Assembly (NCBI RefSeq): GCF_003265345.1
Contig: NZ_QFWW01000001.1
Coordinates: forward strand, 387,852 to 451,851
DNA length: 64,000 nt
Direction of reading: 5' to 3'
Origin: Lentzea terrae
Lineage (GTDB): Bacteria > Actinomycetota > Actinomycetes > Mycobacteriales > Pseudonocardiaceae
In this document: positions 56,496-64,000 of the stretch, one piece after another
Position numbering within the stretch: position 1 is the first letter of the stretch
Layout: each line of letters opens with the position of its first letter
Translations under genes and position numbers: made by a program
The notes under the pieces: model-generated
Databases searched by the model: none
What the model was told of the DNA's origin: nothing
Seen by the model: only the letters and a program-made list of their open reading frames with translations

Positions 56496-57578
56496 ATGAA
56501 GCCGTTCGAGATCAACATCCCCCAGTCCGACATCGACGACCTGCACCGCCGCCTCGACCAGACCCGCTGGCCGGACTCCCCGCAAGGCGCGTCCTGGGCC
56601 CAGGGCACGCCGTTGGACCACCTCCAGGAGCTCGCCCGGCACTGGCGGGACTTCGACTGGCGCGAGCAGGAGCGGCGGCTCAACAAGATCCCGCAGTTCG
56701 TCGCCGAGATCGACGGGGCGCCGCTGCACTTCATCCACGTCCAGAGCCCCAGCCCCCACGCGAAACCGTTGCTGCTCACGCACGGCTGGCCGTCGACGTG
56801 CTTCGCGTTCGAGGCGATGATCGAGCCGCTGAGCCGCGACTTCCACCTGGTGATCCCGTCGGTGCCCGGTTTCGGGTTCTCCGGCCCCACCAAGGAGCTC
56901 GGCTGGACGATCCCCCGCGTGGCGGGCATGTTCTCCCAGCTGATGAAGCAGCTCGGCTATGAGAAGTACCTCGCGCACGGGTACGACTACGGTGCCATGC
57001 TCACCCGTCTGCTCGGGATGCGGGACGAGGTCGAAGCGATCCACGTCAACCAGATCTTCTCCGCCGGTGTCACTCAGGAGACAGCGGACATGTCCGTCGA
57101 GGCGGAGCGGAAGTCGGTGGAGAAGGCGTTCAGGTACGAGTTCGAACAGTTCGGGTACGTGTCCATGCAGGGCACGCGGCCGCAGTCGGTCGCATACGCG
57201 CTCACCGACTCGCCGGTGGCGCAGCTGGAGTGGATCGAATGGGCCTTCCACACGTGGAGCGACCCGGAGGTCGGGGTACCCCGCGACGTGCTGCTGACCA
57301 ACACGTCGATCTTCTGGTTCACCCGGACCGCCGGTTCGGCGGCGCGCTACTACCAGGAGGGGTTCGAGGCATGGGGCGAGCTGGAGCCGGAGTCGCCGAC
57401 GCCGACGGCGGTGGCGGTGTTCCCGCACGACGCGGGTGTGCCGATCAGGCGGATGGCCGAGCGCAACCACAACATCGTGCGGTGGACCGAGATGGAACGC
57501 GGCGGGCACTTCGCCGCCATGGAGGTGCCAGAGCTGGTGGTCCGCGACCTGCGCGAGACTTTTCTTTCGCAGAGGTAA
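56496..57578 (+). CDS. Epoxide hydrolase, alpha/beta fold with EHN domain
   Basis: A 360-residue enzyme. The N-terminal EHN region ('FEINIPQSDIDDLHRRLDQTRWPDSPQGASWAQGTPLDHLQELARHWRDFDWREQERRLNKIPQF') is typical of microsomal-type epoxide hydrolases. 'LLLTHGWPST' is the oxyanion motif, the nucleophile Asp lies in 'LAHGYDYGAMLTRLLG' and the catalytic His in 'MERGGHFAAMEVPELV'. It adds water to epoxides in the cytoplasm, for detoxification or metabolite modification. Regulation by the divergent WYL protein is likely. It ends one base before the SARP gene. Confidence 0.88.
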   Translation: MKPFEINIPQSDIDDLHRRLDQTRWPDSPQGASWAQGTPLDHLQELARHWRDFDWREQERRLNKIPQFVAEIDGAPLHFIHVQSPSPHAKPLLLTHGWPSTCFAFEAMIEPLSRDFHLVIPSVPGFGFSGPTKELGWTIPRVAGMFSQLMKQLGYEKYLAHGYDYGAMLTRLLGMRDEVEAIHVNQIFSAGVTQETADMSVEAERKSVEKAFRYEFEQFGYVSMQGTRPQSVAYALTDSPVAQLEWIEWAFHTWSDPEVGVPRDVLLTNTSIFWFTRTAGSAARYYQEGFEAWGELEPESPTPTAVAVFPHDAGVPIRRMAERNHNIVRWTEMERGGHFAAMEVPELVVRDLRETFLSQR

Positions 57579-57579
57579 C

Positions 57580-60213
57580 GTGATCACCGTGCGGTTCACG
57601 GTGTTCGGCGGGGTCTCGGCCTGGGTGCACGGCCGCGCGACCGAGTTCGGTCCGACGCGGCTGGGCGCGCTGCTGGGTGTCCTGCTCGTCGACGCCGGCC
57701 GGGTGGTCGGCGCCGACGAGCTGGTCGAGCGCGTGCTCGGGGACGCGCCGCCGACCCGTGCCCGCGCGATGATGCAGACGTGGCTGACCAGGCTGCGGCA
57801 GACGTTGCCCGGTCTGATCGAGCGCGAGGCCGGCGGGTACGTGATCCGCGTCGATCCGCTGGAGATCGACCTGCACCTGTTCCGGCACCTGGTGCGCACC
57901 AGCAGGACCGCGGAGGCGCTGGCGCTCGCGGACGAGGAGCTGCTGTCCACACTGGACACTCCGTGGGCCCGCCGGCAGCGCCAGGACTTCGCCGCCGAGC
58001 TGCTGGCGGCGCGGCTCGACCACGTGGACGCGCGGCTGGGTTCTGGCGAGCACCTGAAGCTGGTGCCGGAGCTGCAGGTGCTCGCCGCCGAACGCCCGCT
58101 GGACGAACGGGTCGCCGCCCAGCTGATCGAGGCGTTGCACGGCAGCGGCCGCACGTCCGAGGCGTTGCAGCACTTCGAGCAGCTCAAGACCCGGCTGGCC
58201 GGTGAGCTCGGCGCCGAACCGGCCCGGCAGCTCACCACCCTGCACCGGCGCCTGCAGGCCGCGACGGCGCCACGCCAGCTGCCCGCCCCGCCCAAGCCGT
58301 TCACCGGCAGGGCCCTGGAGCTGGCGGAACTGGACCAGGCACCGAACGGCGTCGTCGTGATCACCGGCACCGGTGGCGTCGGCAAGACCTCGCTCGCCGT
58401 CCACTGGGCGCATCAGGCCGCGGAACGGTTCCCGGACGGCCAGCTCTACGTGAACCTGCACGGGTTCGGGCCTTCCGGCGCGGCCTTGAGCCCTGGCGAC
58501 GCGCTGCTGCGGTTCCTGTCGGCGCTCGACGTGCCGCGCGCGAAGGTGCCGCACGACCTGGCCGGGCAGTCGGCGTTGCTGCGGGACACGCTCGCCGGCA
58601 AGAAAGTGCTGATGCTGCTGGACAACGCCACCGACGCCGACCAGATCGAGCCGTTGCTGCCGCGCACGCCCAACACCCACGTGGTGGTCACCAGCCGCAC
58701 CGCGCTCAAGCCGACGCACCGAGCCCGAGCGCTGCCGTTGGGCCTGCTGCCGCCCGACGACGCCCGCGAGCTGCTGGCCGCTCGCATCGGCCACGACCGC
58801 GCGCAGGCCGAACCGGAAGCGGTCGACACCGTGGTCCGCCGCTGCGCCCGGCTCCCGCTGGCCCTCGCGGTGGCCGGGGCACGGGCGGCGACGCAACCGG
58901 AGTTCCCGTTGGCAGCACTGGCAGACGAGCTGGCCGACCTCGACGCGTTCGCCGACGACGATGACGTCACGGCGGACCTGCGCTCGGTGTTCTCCCACTC
59001 CTGCAAGGCGCTCAGCCCTCCGGCACTGCGGTTGTTCCGGCTGCTCGGCCTCATGCCGGGCTCGGACATCAGCCTCGCGGGCGCCGCGTCCCTGGCCGGG
59101 CTGGAGCTGTCCGCGACCGAGGCGCTGCTCGCGGAGCTGGCGAGGGCGAACCTGCTGGACGAGTCCGAGCCCGGCCGGTTCACGTGCCACGACCTGCTGC
59201 GCGACTACGCGGCCGAGCTCGCCCAGTCTGATCCGACACAGTCCGACGAGCGCGCGGAAGCGTTGCACCGGCTGCTCGACCACCTCGCGTTGACGAGCGT
59301 CGAGGCGGGCGTCGTGTTCACCCCGAGCCGCCACCGCCCGGCCACCCCGCAACCGGCTCCCGGCGTGGTGATCACGCCGATCAACACGCACGAAGAGGCG
59401 TTCGCGTGGCTGATGGCGGAGCACCCGACGTTGATGGCGGCGATGCCCCACGGCACGCCGGCGCAGACCTGGCTGATGGGCTGGTCGCTCGCCGACGTTC
59501 TGGACCGGCAGGCGCACTACCAGGACCTGCTGACGTCACAACAGCTCGCGGTCGCCGCGGTCGAACAGCTCGACGACCCCGACGCCCTGGGCCGCACGCT
59601 GATCAACCTCGGCCGCGGGCTCGGCAGGTTCGACCGGCTGACCGAGTCCAGGACCGCGTTCGAGCGCGCGTTCGAGGTGTACGAGGGCAACCCGGCCGGC
59701 CAGGCGGGCGTGCTGCTGAACATCGCGATGCTGTGCCCGGACGACCAGATCCACGAGGCGCTCGAGTACACCCGGCGCGGGCTCGCGTTGTTCGAGGAGT
59801 GCGGTGACGAGTACGGCCAGGCCAACGCGCTGACCGGACTCGCCTGGGGCTACGGCCGGATCGGCGAGTACGCCACGGCCGTCGAGTACGCCGAGCGCGT
59901 CATGAAGATGTGGCAGGCCATGGACCACGTGATCGGCCAGGCCGAGACGTGGGACAACCTCGGCACCGGCTACTTCGGGATGGGCGACTACGAACGCGCG
60001 GCGCACGCGTTCACCCAGTCCTCCACGTTCTTCCGGATCGGCGGCGACCTCCCGCTGGAGGCCGCCGCCTACGAGCAGCTCGGCGACTCCCACGCGGCCG
60101 CGGGTGACGCCTCTGCTGCCCGTCGTGCCTGGCAGAAATCGCTCGAGCTGCGCGCGGGAGCCGGCCTTCCGGCCGACTCCGTGCGCGCCAAGCTAAAGGC
60201 CGAAGGCCAGTAG
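57580..60213 (+). CDS. SARP/AfsR-like regulator with NB-ARC and TPR domains, second copy
   Basis: An 877-residue regulator. N-terminal winged helix ('FTVFGGVSAWVHGRATEFGPTRLGALLGVLLVDAGRVVGADELVERVLG', about 1-90), activator domain (about 95-230), NB-ARC ATPase (about 240-520) with P-loop 'ITGTGGVGKTSLAVHWA' and 'VLMLLDNATDADQI', and C-terminal tetratricopeptide repeats (about 650-870). Start is a GTG at 57580 with AGAGG 4 bases upstream, directly after the epoxide hydrolase, so the two may be cotranscribed. It is only distantly similar to the SARP at 15632. The 3' end overlaps the beta-propeller gene by 21 bases. Confidence 0.87.
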   Translation: MITVRFTVFGGVSAWVHGRATEFGPTRLGALLGVLLVDAGRVVGADELVERVLGDAPPTRARAMMQTWLTRLRQTLPGLIEREAGGYVIRVDPLEIDLHLFRHLVRTSRTAEALALADEELLSTLDTPWARRQRQDFAAELLAARLDHVDARLGSGEHLKLVPELQVLAAERPLDERVAAQLIEALHGSGRTSEALQHFEQLKTRLAGELGAEPARQLTTLHRRLQAATAPRQLPAPPKPFTGRALELAELDQAPNGVVVITGTGGVGKTSLAVHWAHQAAERFPDGQLYVNLHGFGPSGAALSPGDALLRFLSALDVPRAKVPHDLAGQSALLRDTLAGKKVLMLLDNATDADQIEPLLPRTPNTHVVVTSRTALKPTHRARALPLGLLPPDDARELLAARIGHDRAQAEPEAVDTVVRRCARLPLALAVAGARAATQPEFPLAALADELADLDAFADDDDVTADLRSVFSHSCKALSPPALRLFRLLGLMPGSDISLAGAASLAGLELSATEALLAELARANLLDESEPGRFTCHDLLRDYAAELAQSDPTQSDERAEALHRLLDHLALTSVEAGVVFTPSRHRPATPQPAPGVVITPINTHEEAFAWLMAEHPTLMAAMPHGTPAQTWLMGWSLADVLDRQAHYQDLLTSQQLAVAAVEQLDDPDALGRTLINLGRGLGRFDRLTESRTAFERAFEVYEGNPAGQAGVLLNIAMLCPDDQIHEALEYTRRGLALFEECGDEYGQANALTGLAWGYGRIGEYATAVEYAERVMKMWQAMDHVIGQAETWDNLGTGYFGMGDYERAAHAFTQSSTFFRIGGDLPLEAAAYEQLGDSHAAAGDASAARRAWQKSLELRAGAGLPADSVRAKLKAEGQ

Positions 60214-61740
60214 CACGCGTCCATGCGGGCTCTCGTAGCCAAACCAGTGGCCCGAGTGGACGTAGACCATGCCGTCCGAGATCACCGCACCCGAGCCGGG
60301 ACCGGCCAGGACGCCACCGCGCCCGATCACCCCGTTGACACCCTGCGTGTCCTGGACGGTGTCGTGGGCCCACAGGATCTTGCCGGTCTTCGCGCTGTAC
60401 GCCCGGAGCTTGCCGTCCTGCGCACCCAGCCACACCACACCGGGCGTGCTGGACACCGGTACGCCGTGCCCCGGCGCGCACGCGGGCTCACCGGCCGCAC
60501 CGCCGGTGGAACAGCCGTCAGCGGGTGCCGGTGTCTCCCACAGCACGGTGCCGGTAGCGGGATCCACCGCGAACAGCTTGCCGGGATCAGCCAACCAGGT
60601 CGCGATGTAGAGCTTCTTGCCGTCGTAGCTCGCTCCCCACTGGATGCCCCCGGCGCCACCACTCGGCCACGGCGAACCCAGCAGCCGCCGCCACACGACC
60701 TGGCCGGTCCTCGCGTCGAACACGTGGTAGACACCGGACTTCTGGCCGACGCCGACGAGCTGACGGCCGTTGACCTCGAACAGGTTCGGCGTCGCGCCGA
60801 TGTCGTAGTCGAGGTTGGTGTTGTCCTTCAGGCCGGGACAGTAGCCCTCGGGATCGGGCTCGTTGCACGCGCCGCGCCACGTGTCGGCGTCGGTGACCTG
60901 GTTCGTCCACTTCACCGCGCCTGTGCGGGCGTTGAGCGCGAGCAACGAGTCGAACTCGCCGCCCTTGCCGGTGTAGTTCTGGCCGGTGCCGACGTAGAGC
61001 GTGCCGGTGCGGCGGTCGATCACCGGCGAGCTCCACACGCCGACGCCGGACGGTTCGAACCGCTTGGCGCCGTTGGGCCACGTACCGACCTCGACCGGCT
61101 CCGGCACCGTGTAGTGGCGCCACACCAACGCGCCGGTGTCGATGTCGTAGGCGTCGATGTGGCCGCGGAACGTGCAGCACGGGTGGTCGCGCGGCAGCAC
61201 GTTCTCGCTGCTGGACGTGCCGACGTACACCAGTCCGTTGTGGACGATCGGCGAGCTGGTGGCCATCGACGCGATGGTGTCGTCCATCTGCGTCTGCCAG
61301 CGCTGCTGCCCCGTGCGCTGGTCGAGCGCGAACAGCCGGCCGGCGCTGTCGCCGAAGAACACCTTGCCGTTGCTGACAGTCGGTCCGTCGGAGTTGAAGG
61401 CGAACCGGCTGGCCGGTGGCAGCGTGAACTCCCACTTCGGCGCGCCGGTGCGCGCGTTGCGGGCGTAGAACTTGCCGTCCGGGCCGCCGAAGTAGATCGT
61501 GTCCCCCACGACGGCCGGCTGGCTGCGGACGTGGTTGACCTCGCCCTTCTGGTAGGCGAAGGCCCACTTCAGTTTGAGTTTGCCGACGTTGTGCTGGTTG
61601 AGGCGCCATTCCGCGGCGTTGTGCCGCGACCCGTTGAGATCCTTCTGCCATCCGGCCCAGTCACCGTTGGCATGTGCCGTGGCGGGTGCGGCGGTCAGGA
61701 CTACCAGCGCGGCCGTGAGCAGCGCAGTTGTTTTGAGCAT
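60193..61740 (-). CDS. Secreted PQQ-binding-like beta-propeller protein (polyvinyl-alcohol-dehydrogenase-like)
   Basis: A 515-residue secreted protein. Sec signal at 1-22. The mature part is built from tryptophan-docking propeller blades ('GTPKWEF', 'GQQRWQTQ', 'GALVWRH', 'GAVKWTN', 'GQVVWRR', 'GTVLWET', 'GKILWAHD'), as in quinoprotein dehydrogenases. 'DHPCCTFRGHIDAYD' has vicinal cysteines like PVA dehydrogenase. No haem-binding CxxCH is present, so it would need an external electron acceptor or may only be structural. Start ATG 61740. Its ribosome site is inside the hairpin at 61747-61787. Confidence 0.75.
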   Translation of the reverse strand: MLKTTALLTAALVVLTAAPATAHANGDWAGWQKDLNGSRHNAAEWRLNQHNVGKLKLKWAFAYQKGEVNHVRSQPAVVGDTIYFGGPDGKFYARNARTGAPKWEFTLPPASRFAFNSDGPTVSNGKVFFGDSAGRLFALDQRTGQQRWQTQMDDTIASMATSSPIVHNGLVYVGTSSSENVLPRDHPCCTFRGHIDAYDIDTGALVWRHYTVPEPVEVGTWPNGAKRFEPSGVGVWSSPVIDRRTGTLYVGTGQNYTGKGGEFDSLLALNARTGAVKWTNQVTDADTWRGACNEPDPEGYCPGLKDNTNLDYDIGATPNLFEVNGRQLVGVGQKSGVYHVFDARTGQVVWRRLLGSPWPSGGAGGIQWGASYDGKKLYIATWLADPGKLFAVDPATGTVLWETPAPADGCSTGGAAGEPACAPGHGVPVSSTPGVVWLGAQDGKLRAYSAKTGKILWAHDTVQDTQGVNGVIGRGGVLAGPGSGAVISDGMVYVHSGHWFGYESPHGRVLLAFGL

Positions 61741-61746
61741 GGAAAT

Positions 61747-61787
61747 TCCCCCTTCCACCATCCACCTTGGCAGTGGTGGAAGGGGGA
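61747..61787 (-). promoter_or_regulatory. 14-bp hairpin that buries the ribosome site of the beta-propeller gene
   Basis: TCCCCCTTCCACCA (61747-61760) and TGGTGGAAGGGGGA (61774-61787) are perfect inverted repeats with a 13-base loop. On the minus strand the 3' arm contains GGAAGGGGGA, the Shine-Dalgarno for the ATG at 61740. In RNA this would occlude the ribosome site. It may alternatively terminate transcripts from the upstream hydrolase gene, although no U-tract follows. Confidence 0.55.
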
Positions 61788-61814
61788 TGCGACCACTGAA
61801 AGTCGCGTTCAGGC

Positions 61815-62861
61815 TTAGCCGATCGGTTGATGCGTCACGACGTCCACACCGGGATAGCCCCGGCTGACGATCGGATTGCGCTGGTTCTGCAGGTACTGGC
61901 GGAAAAACGCCGGGATGTAGGTGGTGGCGACCCGGCGCTGTGCCTCCTGGGTCAACGTGGGACCGTCAGCGCATTGGTTGTCGTGGTCATAGGACCACTC
62001 GGTGTTGAAGAAGTTGTGGTTCGCCCGCTTCGGTGTGACGTGGTGGATGGGAACCAGGTTGCGCCCCTTGGCATTGGTGACGTACCCGGCGGCCTGACCT
62101 GCCGTGGAGTCGCAATCTCCGGTCATGACCGCGAACGGGATCTTCGTGATGCGGTAGTCGAGGTTCTCCGGGGCCTCCGGGTCCGGCGCGTAGTAGCCGG
62201 CCGGAGCCAGCGGGAGCACGGCCTTGATCCGCACACCGGAAGGCAGTTCCGGCGCGTGCTTGTCCGACGCCTGGTACACAGCACCACGACCACCGCGCGA
62301 GTGGCCGAGCGTGCCGACGTTGGTCAGGTCGACGTGTCCGCGGAACTCCCGCAACCGCTGCGCGAGCGGGCCCTTGCCCTCGTTGAGATCACGCCACAGT
62401 TCCAGGTGCTTGCTCATCAACGCCGCCCTGGCGACGTCCGCCGGCTGGCCCAGCTCACCGGCGTTGACGCCGTTCACACTCACCGACACCGCCACGAAAC
62501 CCTGCCGTGCCAGCTCTTCTCCCAGGTAGTCGTACCCGCGGTAGCTCGGGAACGCGTCTCCTTGCGGACACGGCCACGCCCATTGGTCGTTGCGGCACGG
62601 CTTCCAGTAGCCGTGCGCGAGCAGCACCAACGGCCGTTTGCCGACGAGCGTGCGCGGGGCGTGCACCACCGCGGTGAGCTCGAGGTCCGCGACGGGACCG
62701 CCCGGTTCGGTGTGAAAGCCGGGCACCTGGAACGCCCGATCACCGAGCGAGTACTCGACCTTCCGGACGCCGGAACCGCGTTCTTCCTGGGCAGCAGAGG
62801 TGGTCGGCGCGACGAGCGCCATCGCGCACGCGACAGCCACCGCGACTTTTCCGATTGTCAT
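61815..62861 (-). CDS. Secreted alpha/beta hydrolase
   Basis: A 348-residue secreted protein with a Sec signal at 1-24. 'PLVLLAHGYW' is the oxyanion region and 'VGTLGHSRGGRGAVYQA' the nucleophile elbow with Ser; 'VMTGDCDST' and 'HHVTPKRANHNFFNTEW' hold the likely Asp and His. Several Cys pairs suit an extracellular enzyme. The pattern resembles secreted lipase/cutinase-like or alpha/beta-hydrolase family 5 proteins. A decayed copy of the gene lies just upstream at 62907. Confidence 0.8.
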   Translation of the reverse strand: MTIGKVAVAVACAMALVAPTTSAAQEERGSGVRKVEYSLGDRAFQVPGFHTEPGGPVADLELTAVVHAPRTLVGKRPLVLLAHGYWKPCRNDQWAWPCPQGDAFPSYRGYDYLGEELARQGFVAVSVSVNGVNAGELGQPADVARAALMSKHLELWRDLNEGKGPLAQRLREFRGHVDLTNVGTLGHSRGGRGAVYQASDKHAPELPSGVRIKAVLPLAPAGYYAPDPEAPENLDYRITKIPFAVMTGDCDSTAGQAAGYVTNAKGRNLVPIHHVTPKRANHNFFNTEWSYDHDNQCADGPTLTQEAQRRVATTYIPAFFRQYLQNQRNPIVSRGYPGVDVVTHQPIG

Positions 62862-62925
62862 GCGGTGATCTCATCGATCAGTTGTGGGCGTCTCGTGAGG
62901 ACCTTGTCACGGTTCTGCCACAACG
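62862..62925 (-). repeat. Upstream segment duplicated together with the hydrolase gene
   Basis: The 64 bases upstream of the ATG at 62861 match those upstream of the ATG at 63281 (63282-63345): both carry GTGGCA(G/A)AACCGTGAC and ATCGATGAGATC at equal distances from the start. This shows that the duplication included the promoter-proximal region and the end of the preceding reading frame. Confidence 0.65.
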
Positions 62926-63281
62926 ACGTGGTCGGCGAACCCGCGGAACCGCTCCACCAACGGCCCTTCACCCCGGCTCAGCGAACGCCACAGCTCCACG
63001 TGCCGGTCCAGCGCCGTCCGGTCGCTCACCAGCACCACGACAGATCCCCGCTGCGCCAACGACTGCGCGATCTCGTCGAACCCGCGGAAGTGGAACACCA
63101 GCGGCAGCACGCCGACGAGCGTGCGCGGCGCGTGGACCACCGCTTTCAGGTCGCCGACCGCGTACTCCATCGTCATGACGGCGGAGTGGTGGTGATGTCG
63201 CATCGAGGTGGCGGCCGCTGTGCTGGGCGCGGTCAGCACCATCGCGCACGCGACGGCCGCCAAGAGTCTGCCGATCCCCAT
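62907..63281 (-). pseudogene. Truncated tandem copy of the secreted hydrolase
   Basis: ATG at 63281. The first part ('GIGRLLAAVACAMVLTAPSTAAA') is a signal peptide like that of the gene at 62861, then 'MEYAVGD..LKAVVHAPRTLVGVLPLVF' and 'DRHVELWRSLSRGEGPLVERFRGFADHVVV' match separate parts of its partner with internal gaps. The segment with the catalytic Ser, Asp and His is absent, and the protein ends after 124 residues. It is translated as an open frame, so a small product could exist, but it cannot be a hydrolase. Confidence 0.7.
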
Positions 63282-63327
63282 GGGCACGATCTCATCGATT
63301 CCATGTGCCCTGAACGTCCGGACTTCG

Positions 63328-64000
63328 TCACGGTTTTGCCACAGCGCCCTCGACACCGTCCAGGAGCACCTTCAGACCGCCGCGGAAGTTCTCCAGCGCG
63401 TCGTTCTCCAGATACGGCAGCGTTGGATCGATCGGCTCTCGATCCGTCTCGAGCAGGTGCAGCATCGGGAACTTCTTCTCGAGGTCCGGCTGGATCTCCA
63501 GCAGCACGGCGGACCGCGCGTACCACCACTCCTCGTCCGCCTCGCCGGTCGCGCCACCCGCGGCACGGGCCTCGACGATGGTCTGGGCGGCGCCGCGCAC
63601 GAAGTAGTTGATCGCGCCGACGATGCCGCGCAGCCGACGACCGGGCAGGCCGGTGGAGACCAGGATCCTGGCCAGCTCCTCGGTGACCGCGAACTCGTGC
63701 GGGCCGAGCACCGGGCGTGCCTGCGACACCTGCAGCACCCACGGGTGGCGGCCGTAGAACTCCCACATGTCGTGCGCCCACTGCGTCACGGCGGGGCGCC
63801 AGCCGTCGTCCAGCGGGTACGACGTCGGCAGCTCGGCCATCGTGCGGTCGTACATGAGGTCGACCAGCTCGTTCTTGCCCGGCACGTACGTGTAGAGCGC
63901 CATGGCGGTGCGGCCGAGGCGCTCCCCCACCGCGCGCATCGAGAAGGCCATGCCCTGCTCGTCGGCGACGGCGATGCCCGCGTCGACGATCGCGTCCACG
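63328..64000 (-). CDS. TetR-family regulator, start beyond the window
   Basis: At least 223 residues are visible, in frame to the window end; the first helix of the DNA-binding domain is probably missing. 'DAGIAVADEQGMAFSMRAVGERLGRTAMALYTYVPGKNELVDLMYDR' is the TetR helix-turn-helix, and the C-terminal domain ('LDDGWRPAVTQWAHDMWEFYGRHPWVLQVSQARPVLGPHEF') belongs to the TetR_C_1 type. It is encoded upstream of the two hydrolase copies in the same direction, 46 bases before the decayed copy, and may control them. Confidence 0.85.
   Translation of the reverse strand, partial: VDAIVDAGIAVADEQGMAFSMRAVGERLGRTAMALYTYVPGKNELVDLMYDRTMAELPTSYPLDDGWRPAVTQWAHDMWEFYGRHPWVLQVSQARPVLGPHEFAVTEELARILVSTGLPGRRLRGIVGAINYFVRGAAQTIVEARAAGGATGEADEEWWYARSAVLLEIQPDLEKKFPMLHLLETDREPIDPTLPYLENDALENFRGGLKVLLDGVEGAVAKP

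Noticed and set aside
1..64000. Search for prophage, insertion sequences, rRNA and secondary-metabolite clusters
   Set aside because: No transposase, integrase, phage structural gene, rRNA or PKS/NRPS domain was recognised in any frame.

Overview
The window is high-GC, gene-dense actinobacterial DNA. Signature proteins (two SARP/AfsR-type regulators, WYL and LacI regulators, an ECF sigma factor fused to its anti-sigma module, Ku, excalibur-domain proteins, many GTG starts and ATGA overlaps) and the recurring palindrome GTCCACAGTGGAC suggest Pseudonocardiales (Lentzea/Saccharothrix/Actinosynnema type). The genus is an inference. Nothing marks a phage or plasmid; the region reads as chromosome with accessory genes.

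Layout. 1-3.1 kb: a cut-off membrane gene, a secreted LppU-like protein, a CPA1 antiporter coupled to an RraA-like protein, and a small conserved protein. 3.1-9 kb: a five-gene sugar ABC importer operon on the minus strand with two ATPases and a permease carrying an extracytoplasmic beta-sandwich insertion, divergent from a two-component system (9.1-11 kb). 11-22.3 kb: DUF899 protein behind a perfect palindrome, GH15 trehalase-like enzyme, sigma/anti-sigma fusion, SARP regulator, LacI regulator, excalibur protein, DoxX, a frameshifted I36 inhibitor gene, and an APH(3')-like kinase. 22.3-23.6 kb: a DUF1684 gene preceded by a very tight four-tRNA array. 23.6-25.2 kb: GH13 alpha-glucosidase. 25.2-38.8 kb: a six-gene operon (two WGR-DUF4132 proteins, MoxR ATPase, DUF5682, VWA, SWIM) resembling E. 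coli yehI/yehL/yehM/yehP/yehQ, behind two sites matching the PafBC (LexA-independent DNA damage) promoter pattern. 38.6-45 kb: TPR protein, ArsR- and TetR-type regulators, an MFS exporter, a papain-fold protein and a sensor kinase cut off at its H-box. 45-50.5 kb: a coupled pair of secreted glycan-active enzymes (GH97 and a lyase-like Tat substrate). 50.5-64 kb: hydrolases, phosphoesterase, SGNH esterase, Ku, PP2C, WYL regulator and epoxide hydrolase, second SARP, PQQ-type beta-propeller protein, a secreted hydrolase with a decayed tandem copy, and a cut-off TetR gene.

The most striking object is at 23060-23470 (minus strand). A short ORF with a strong Shine-Dalgarno encodes M-L-Q-H-M-C-H-Q-Q-V-W-C-S-P-T. 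It is followed by a hairpin (23391-23423), a strong intrinsic terminator (23357-23393) sharing three bases with that hairpin, and then by tRNA-Gln, tRNA-His, tRNA-Met and tRNA-Cys within 295 bp. Leader residues 3-6 (Q-H-M-C) name the four tRNAs in gene order. This looks like ribosome-mediated transcription attenuation of a tRNA array by a leader peptide that senses those same four tRNAs. I know of no published description of such a system. Three of the four tRNAs are structurally divergent, which fits a reserve set switched on when the normal tRNAs are depleted; that purpose is inference.
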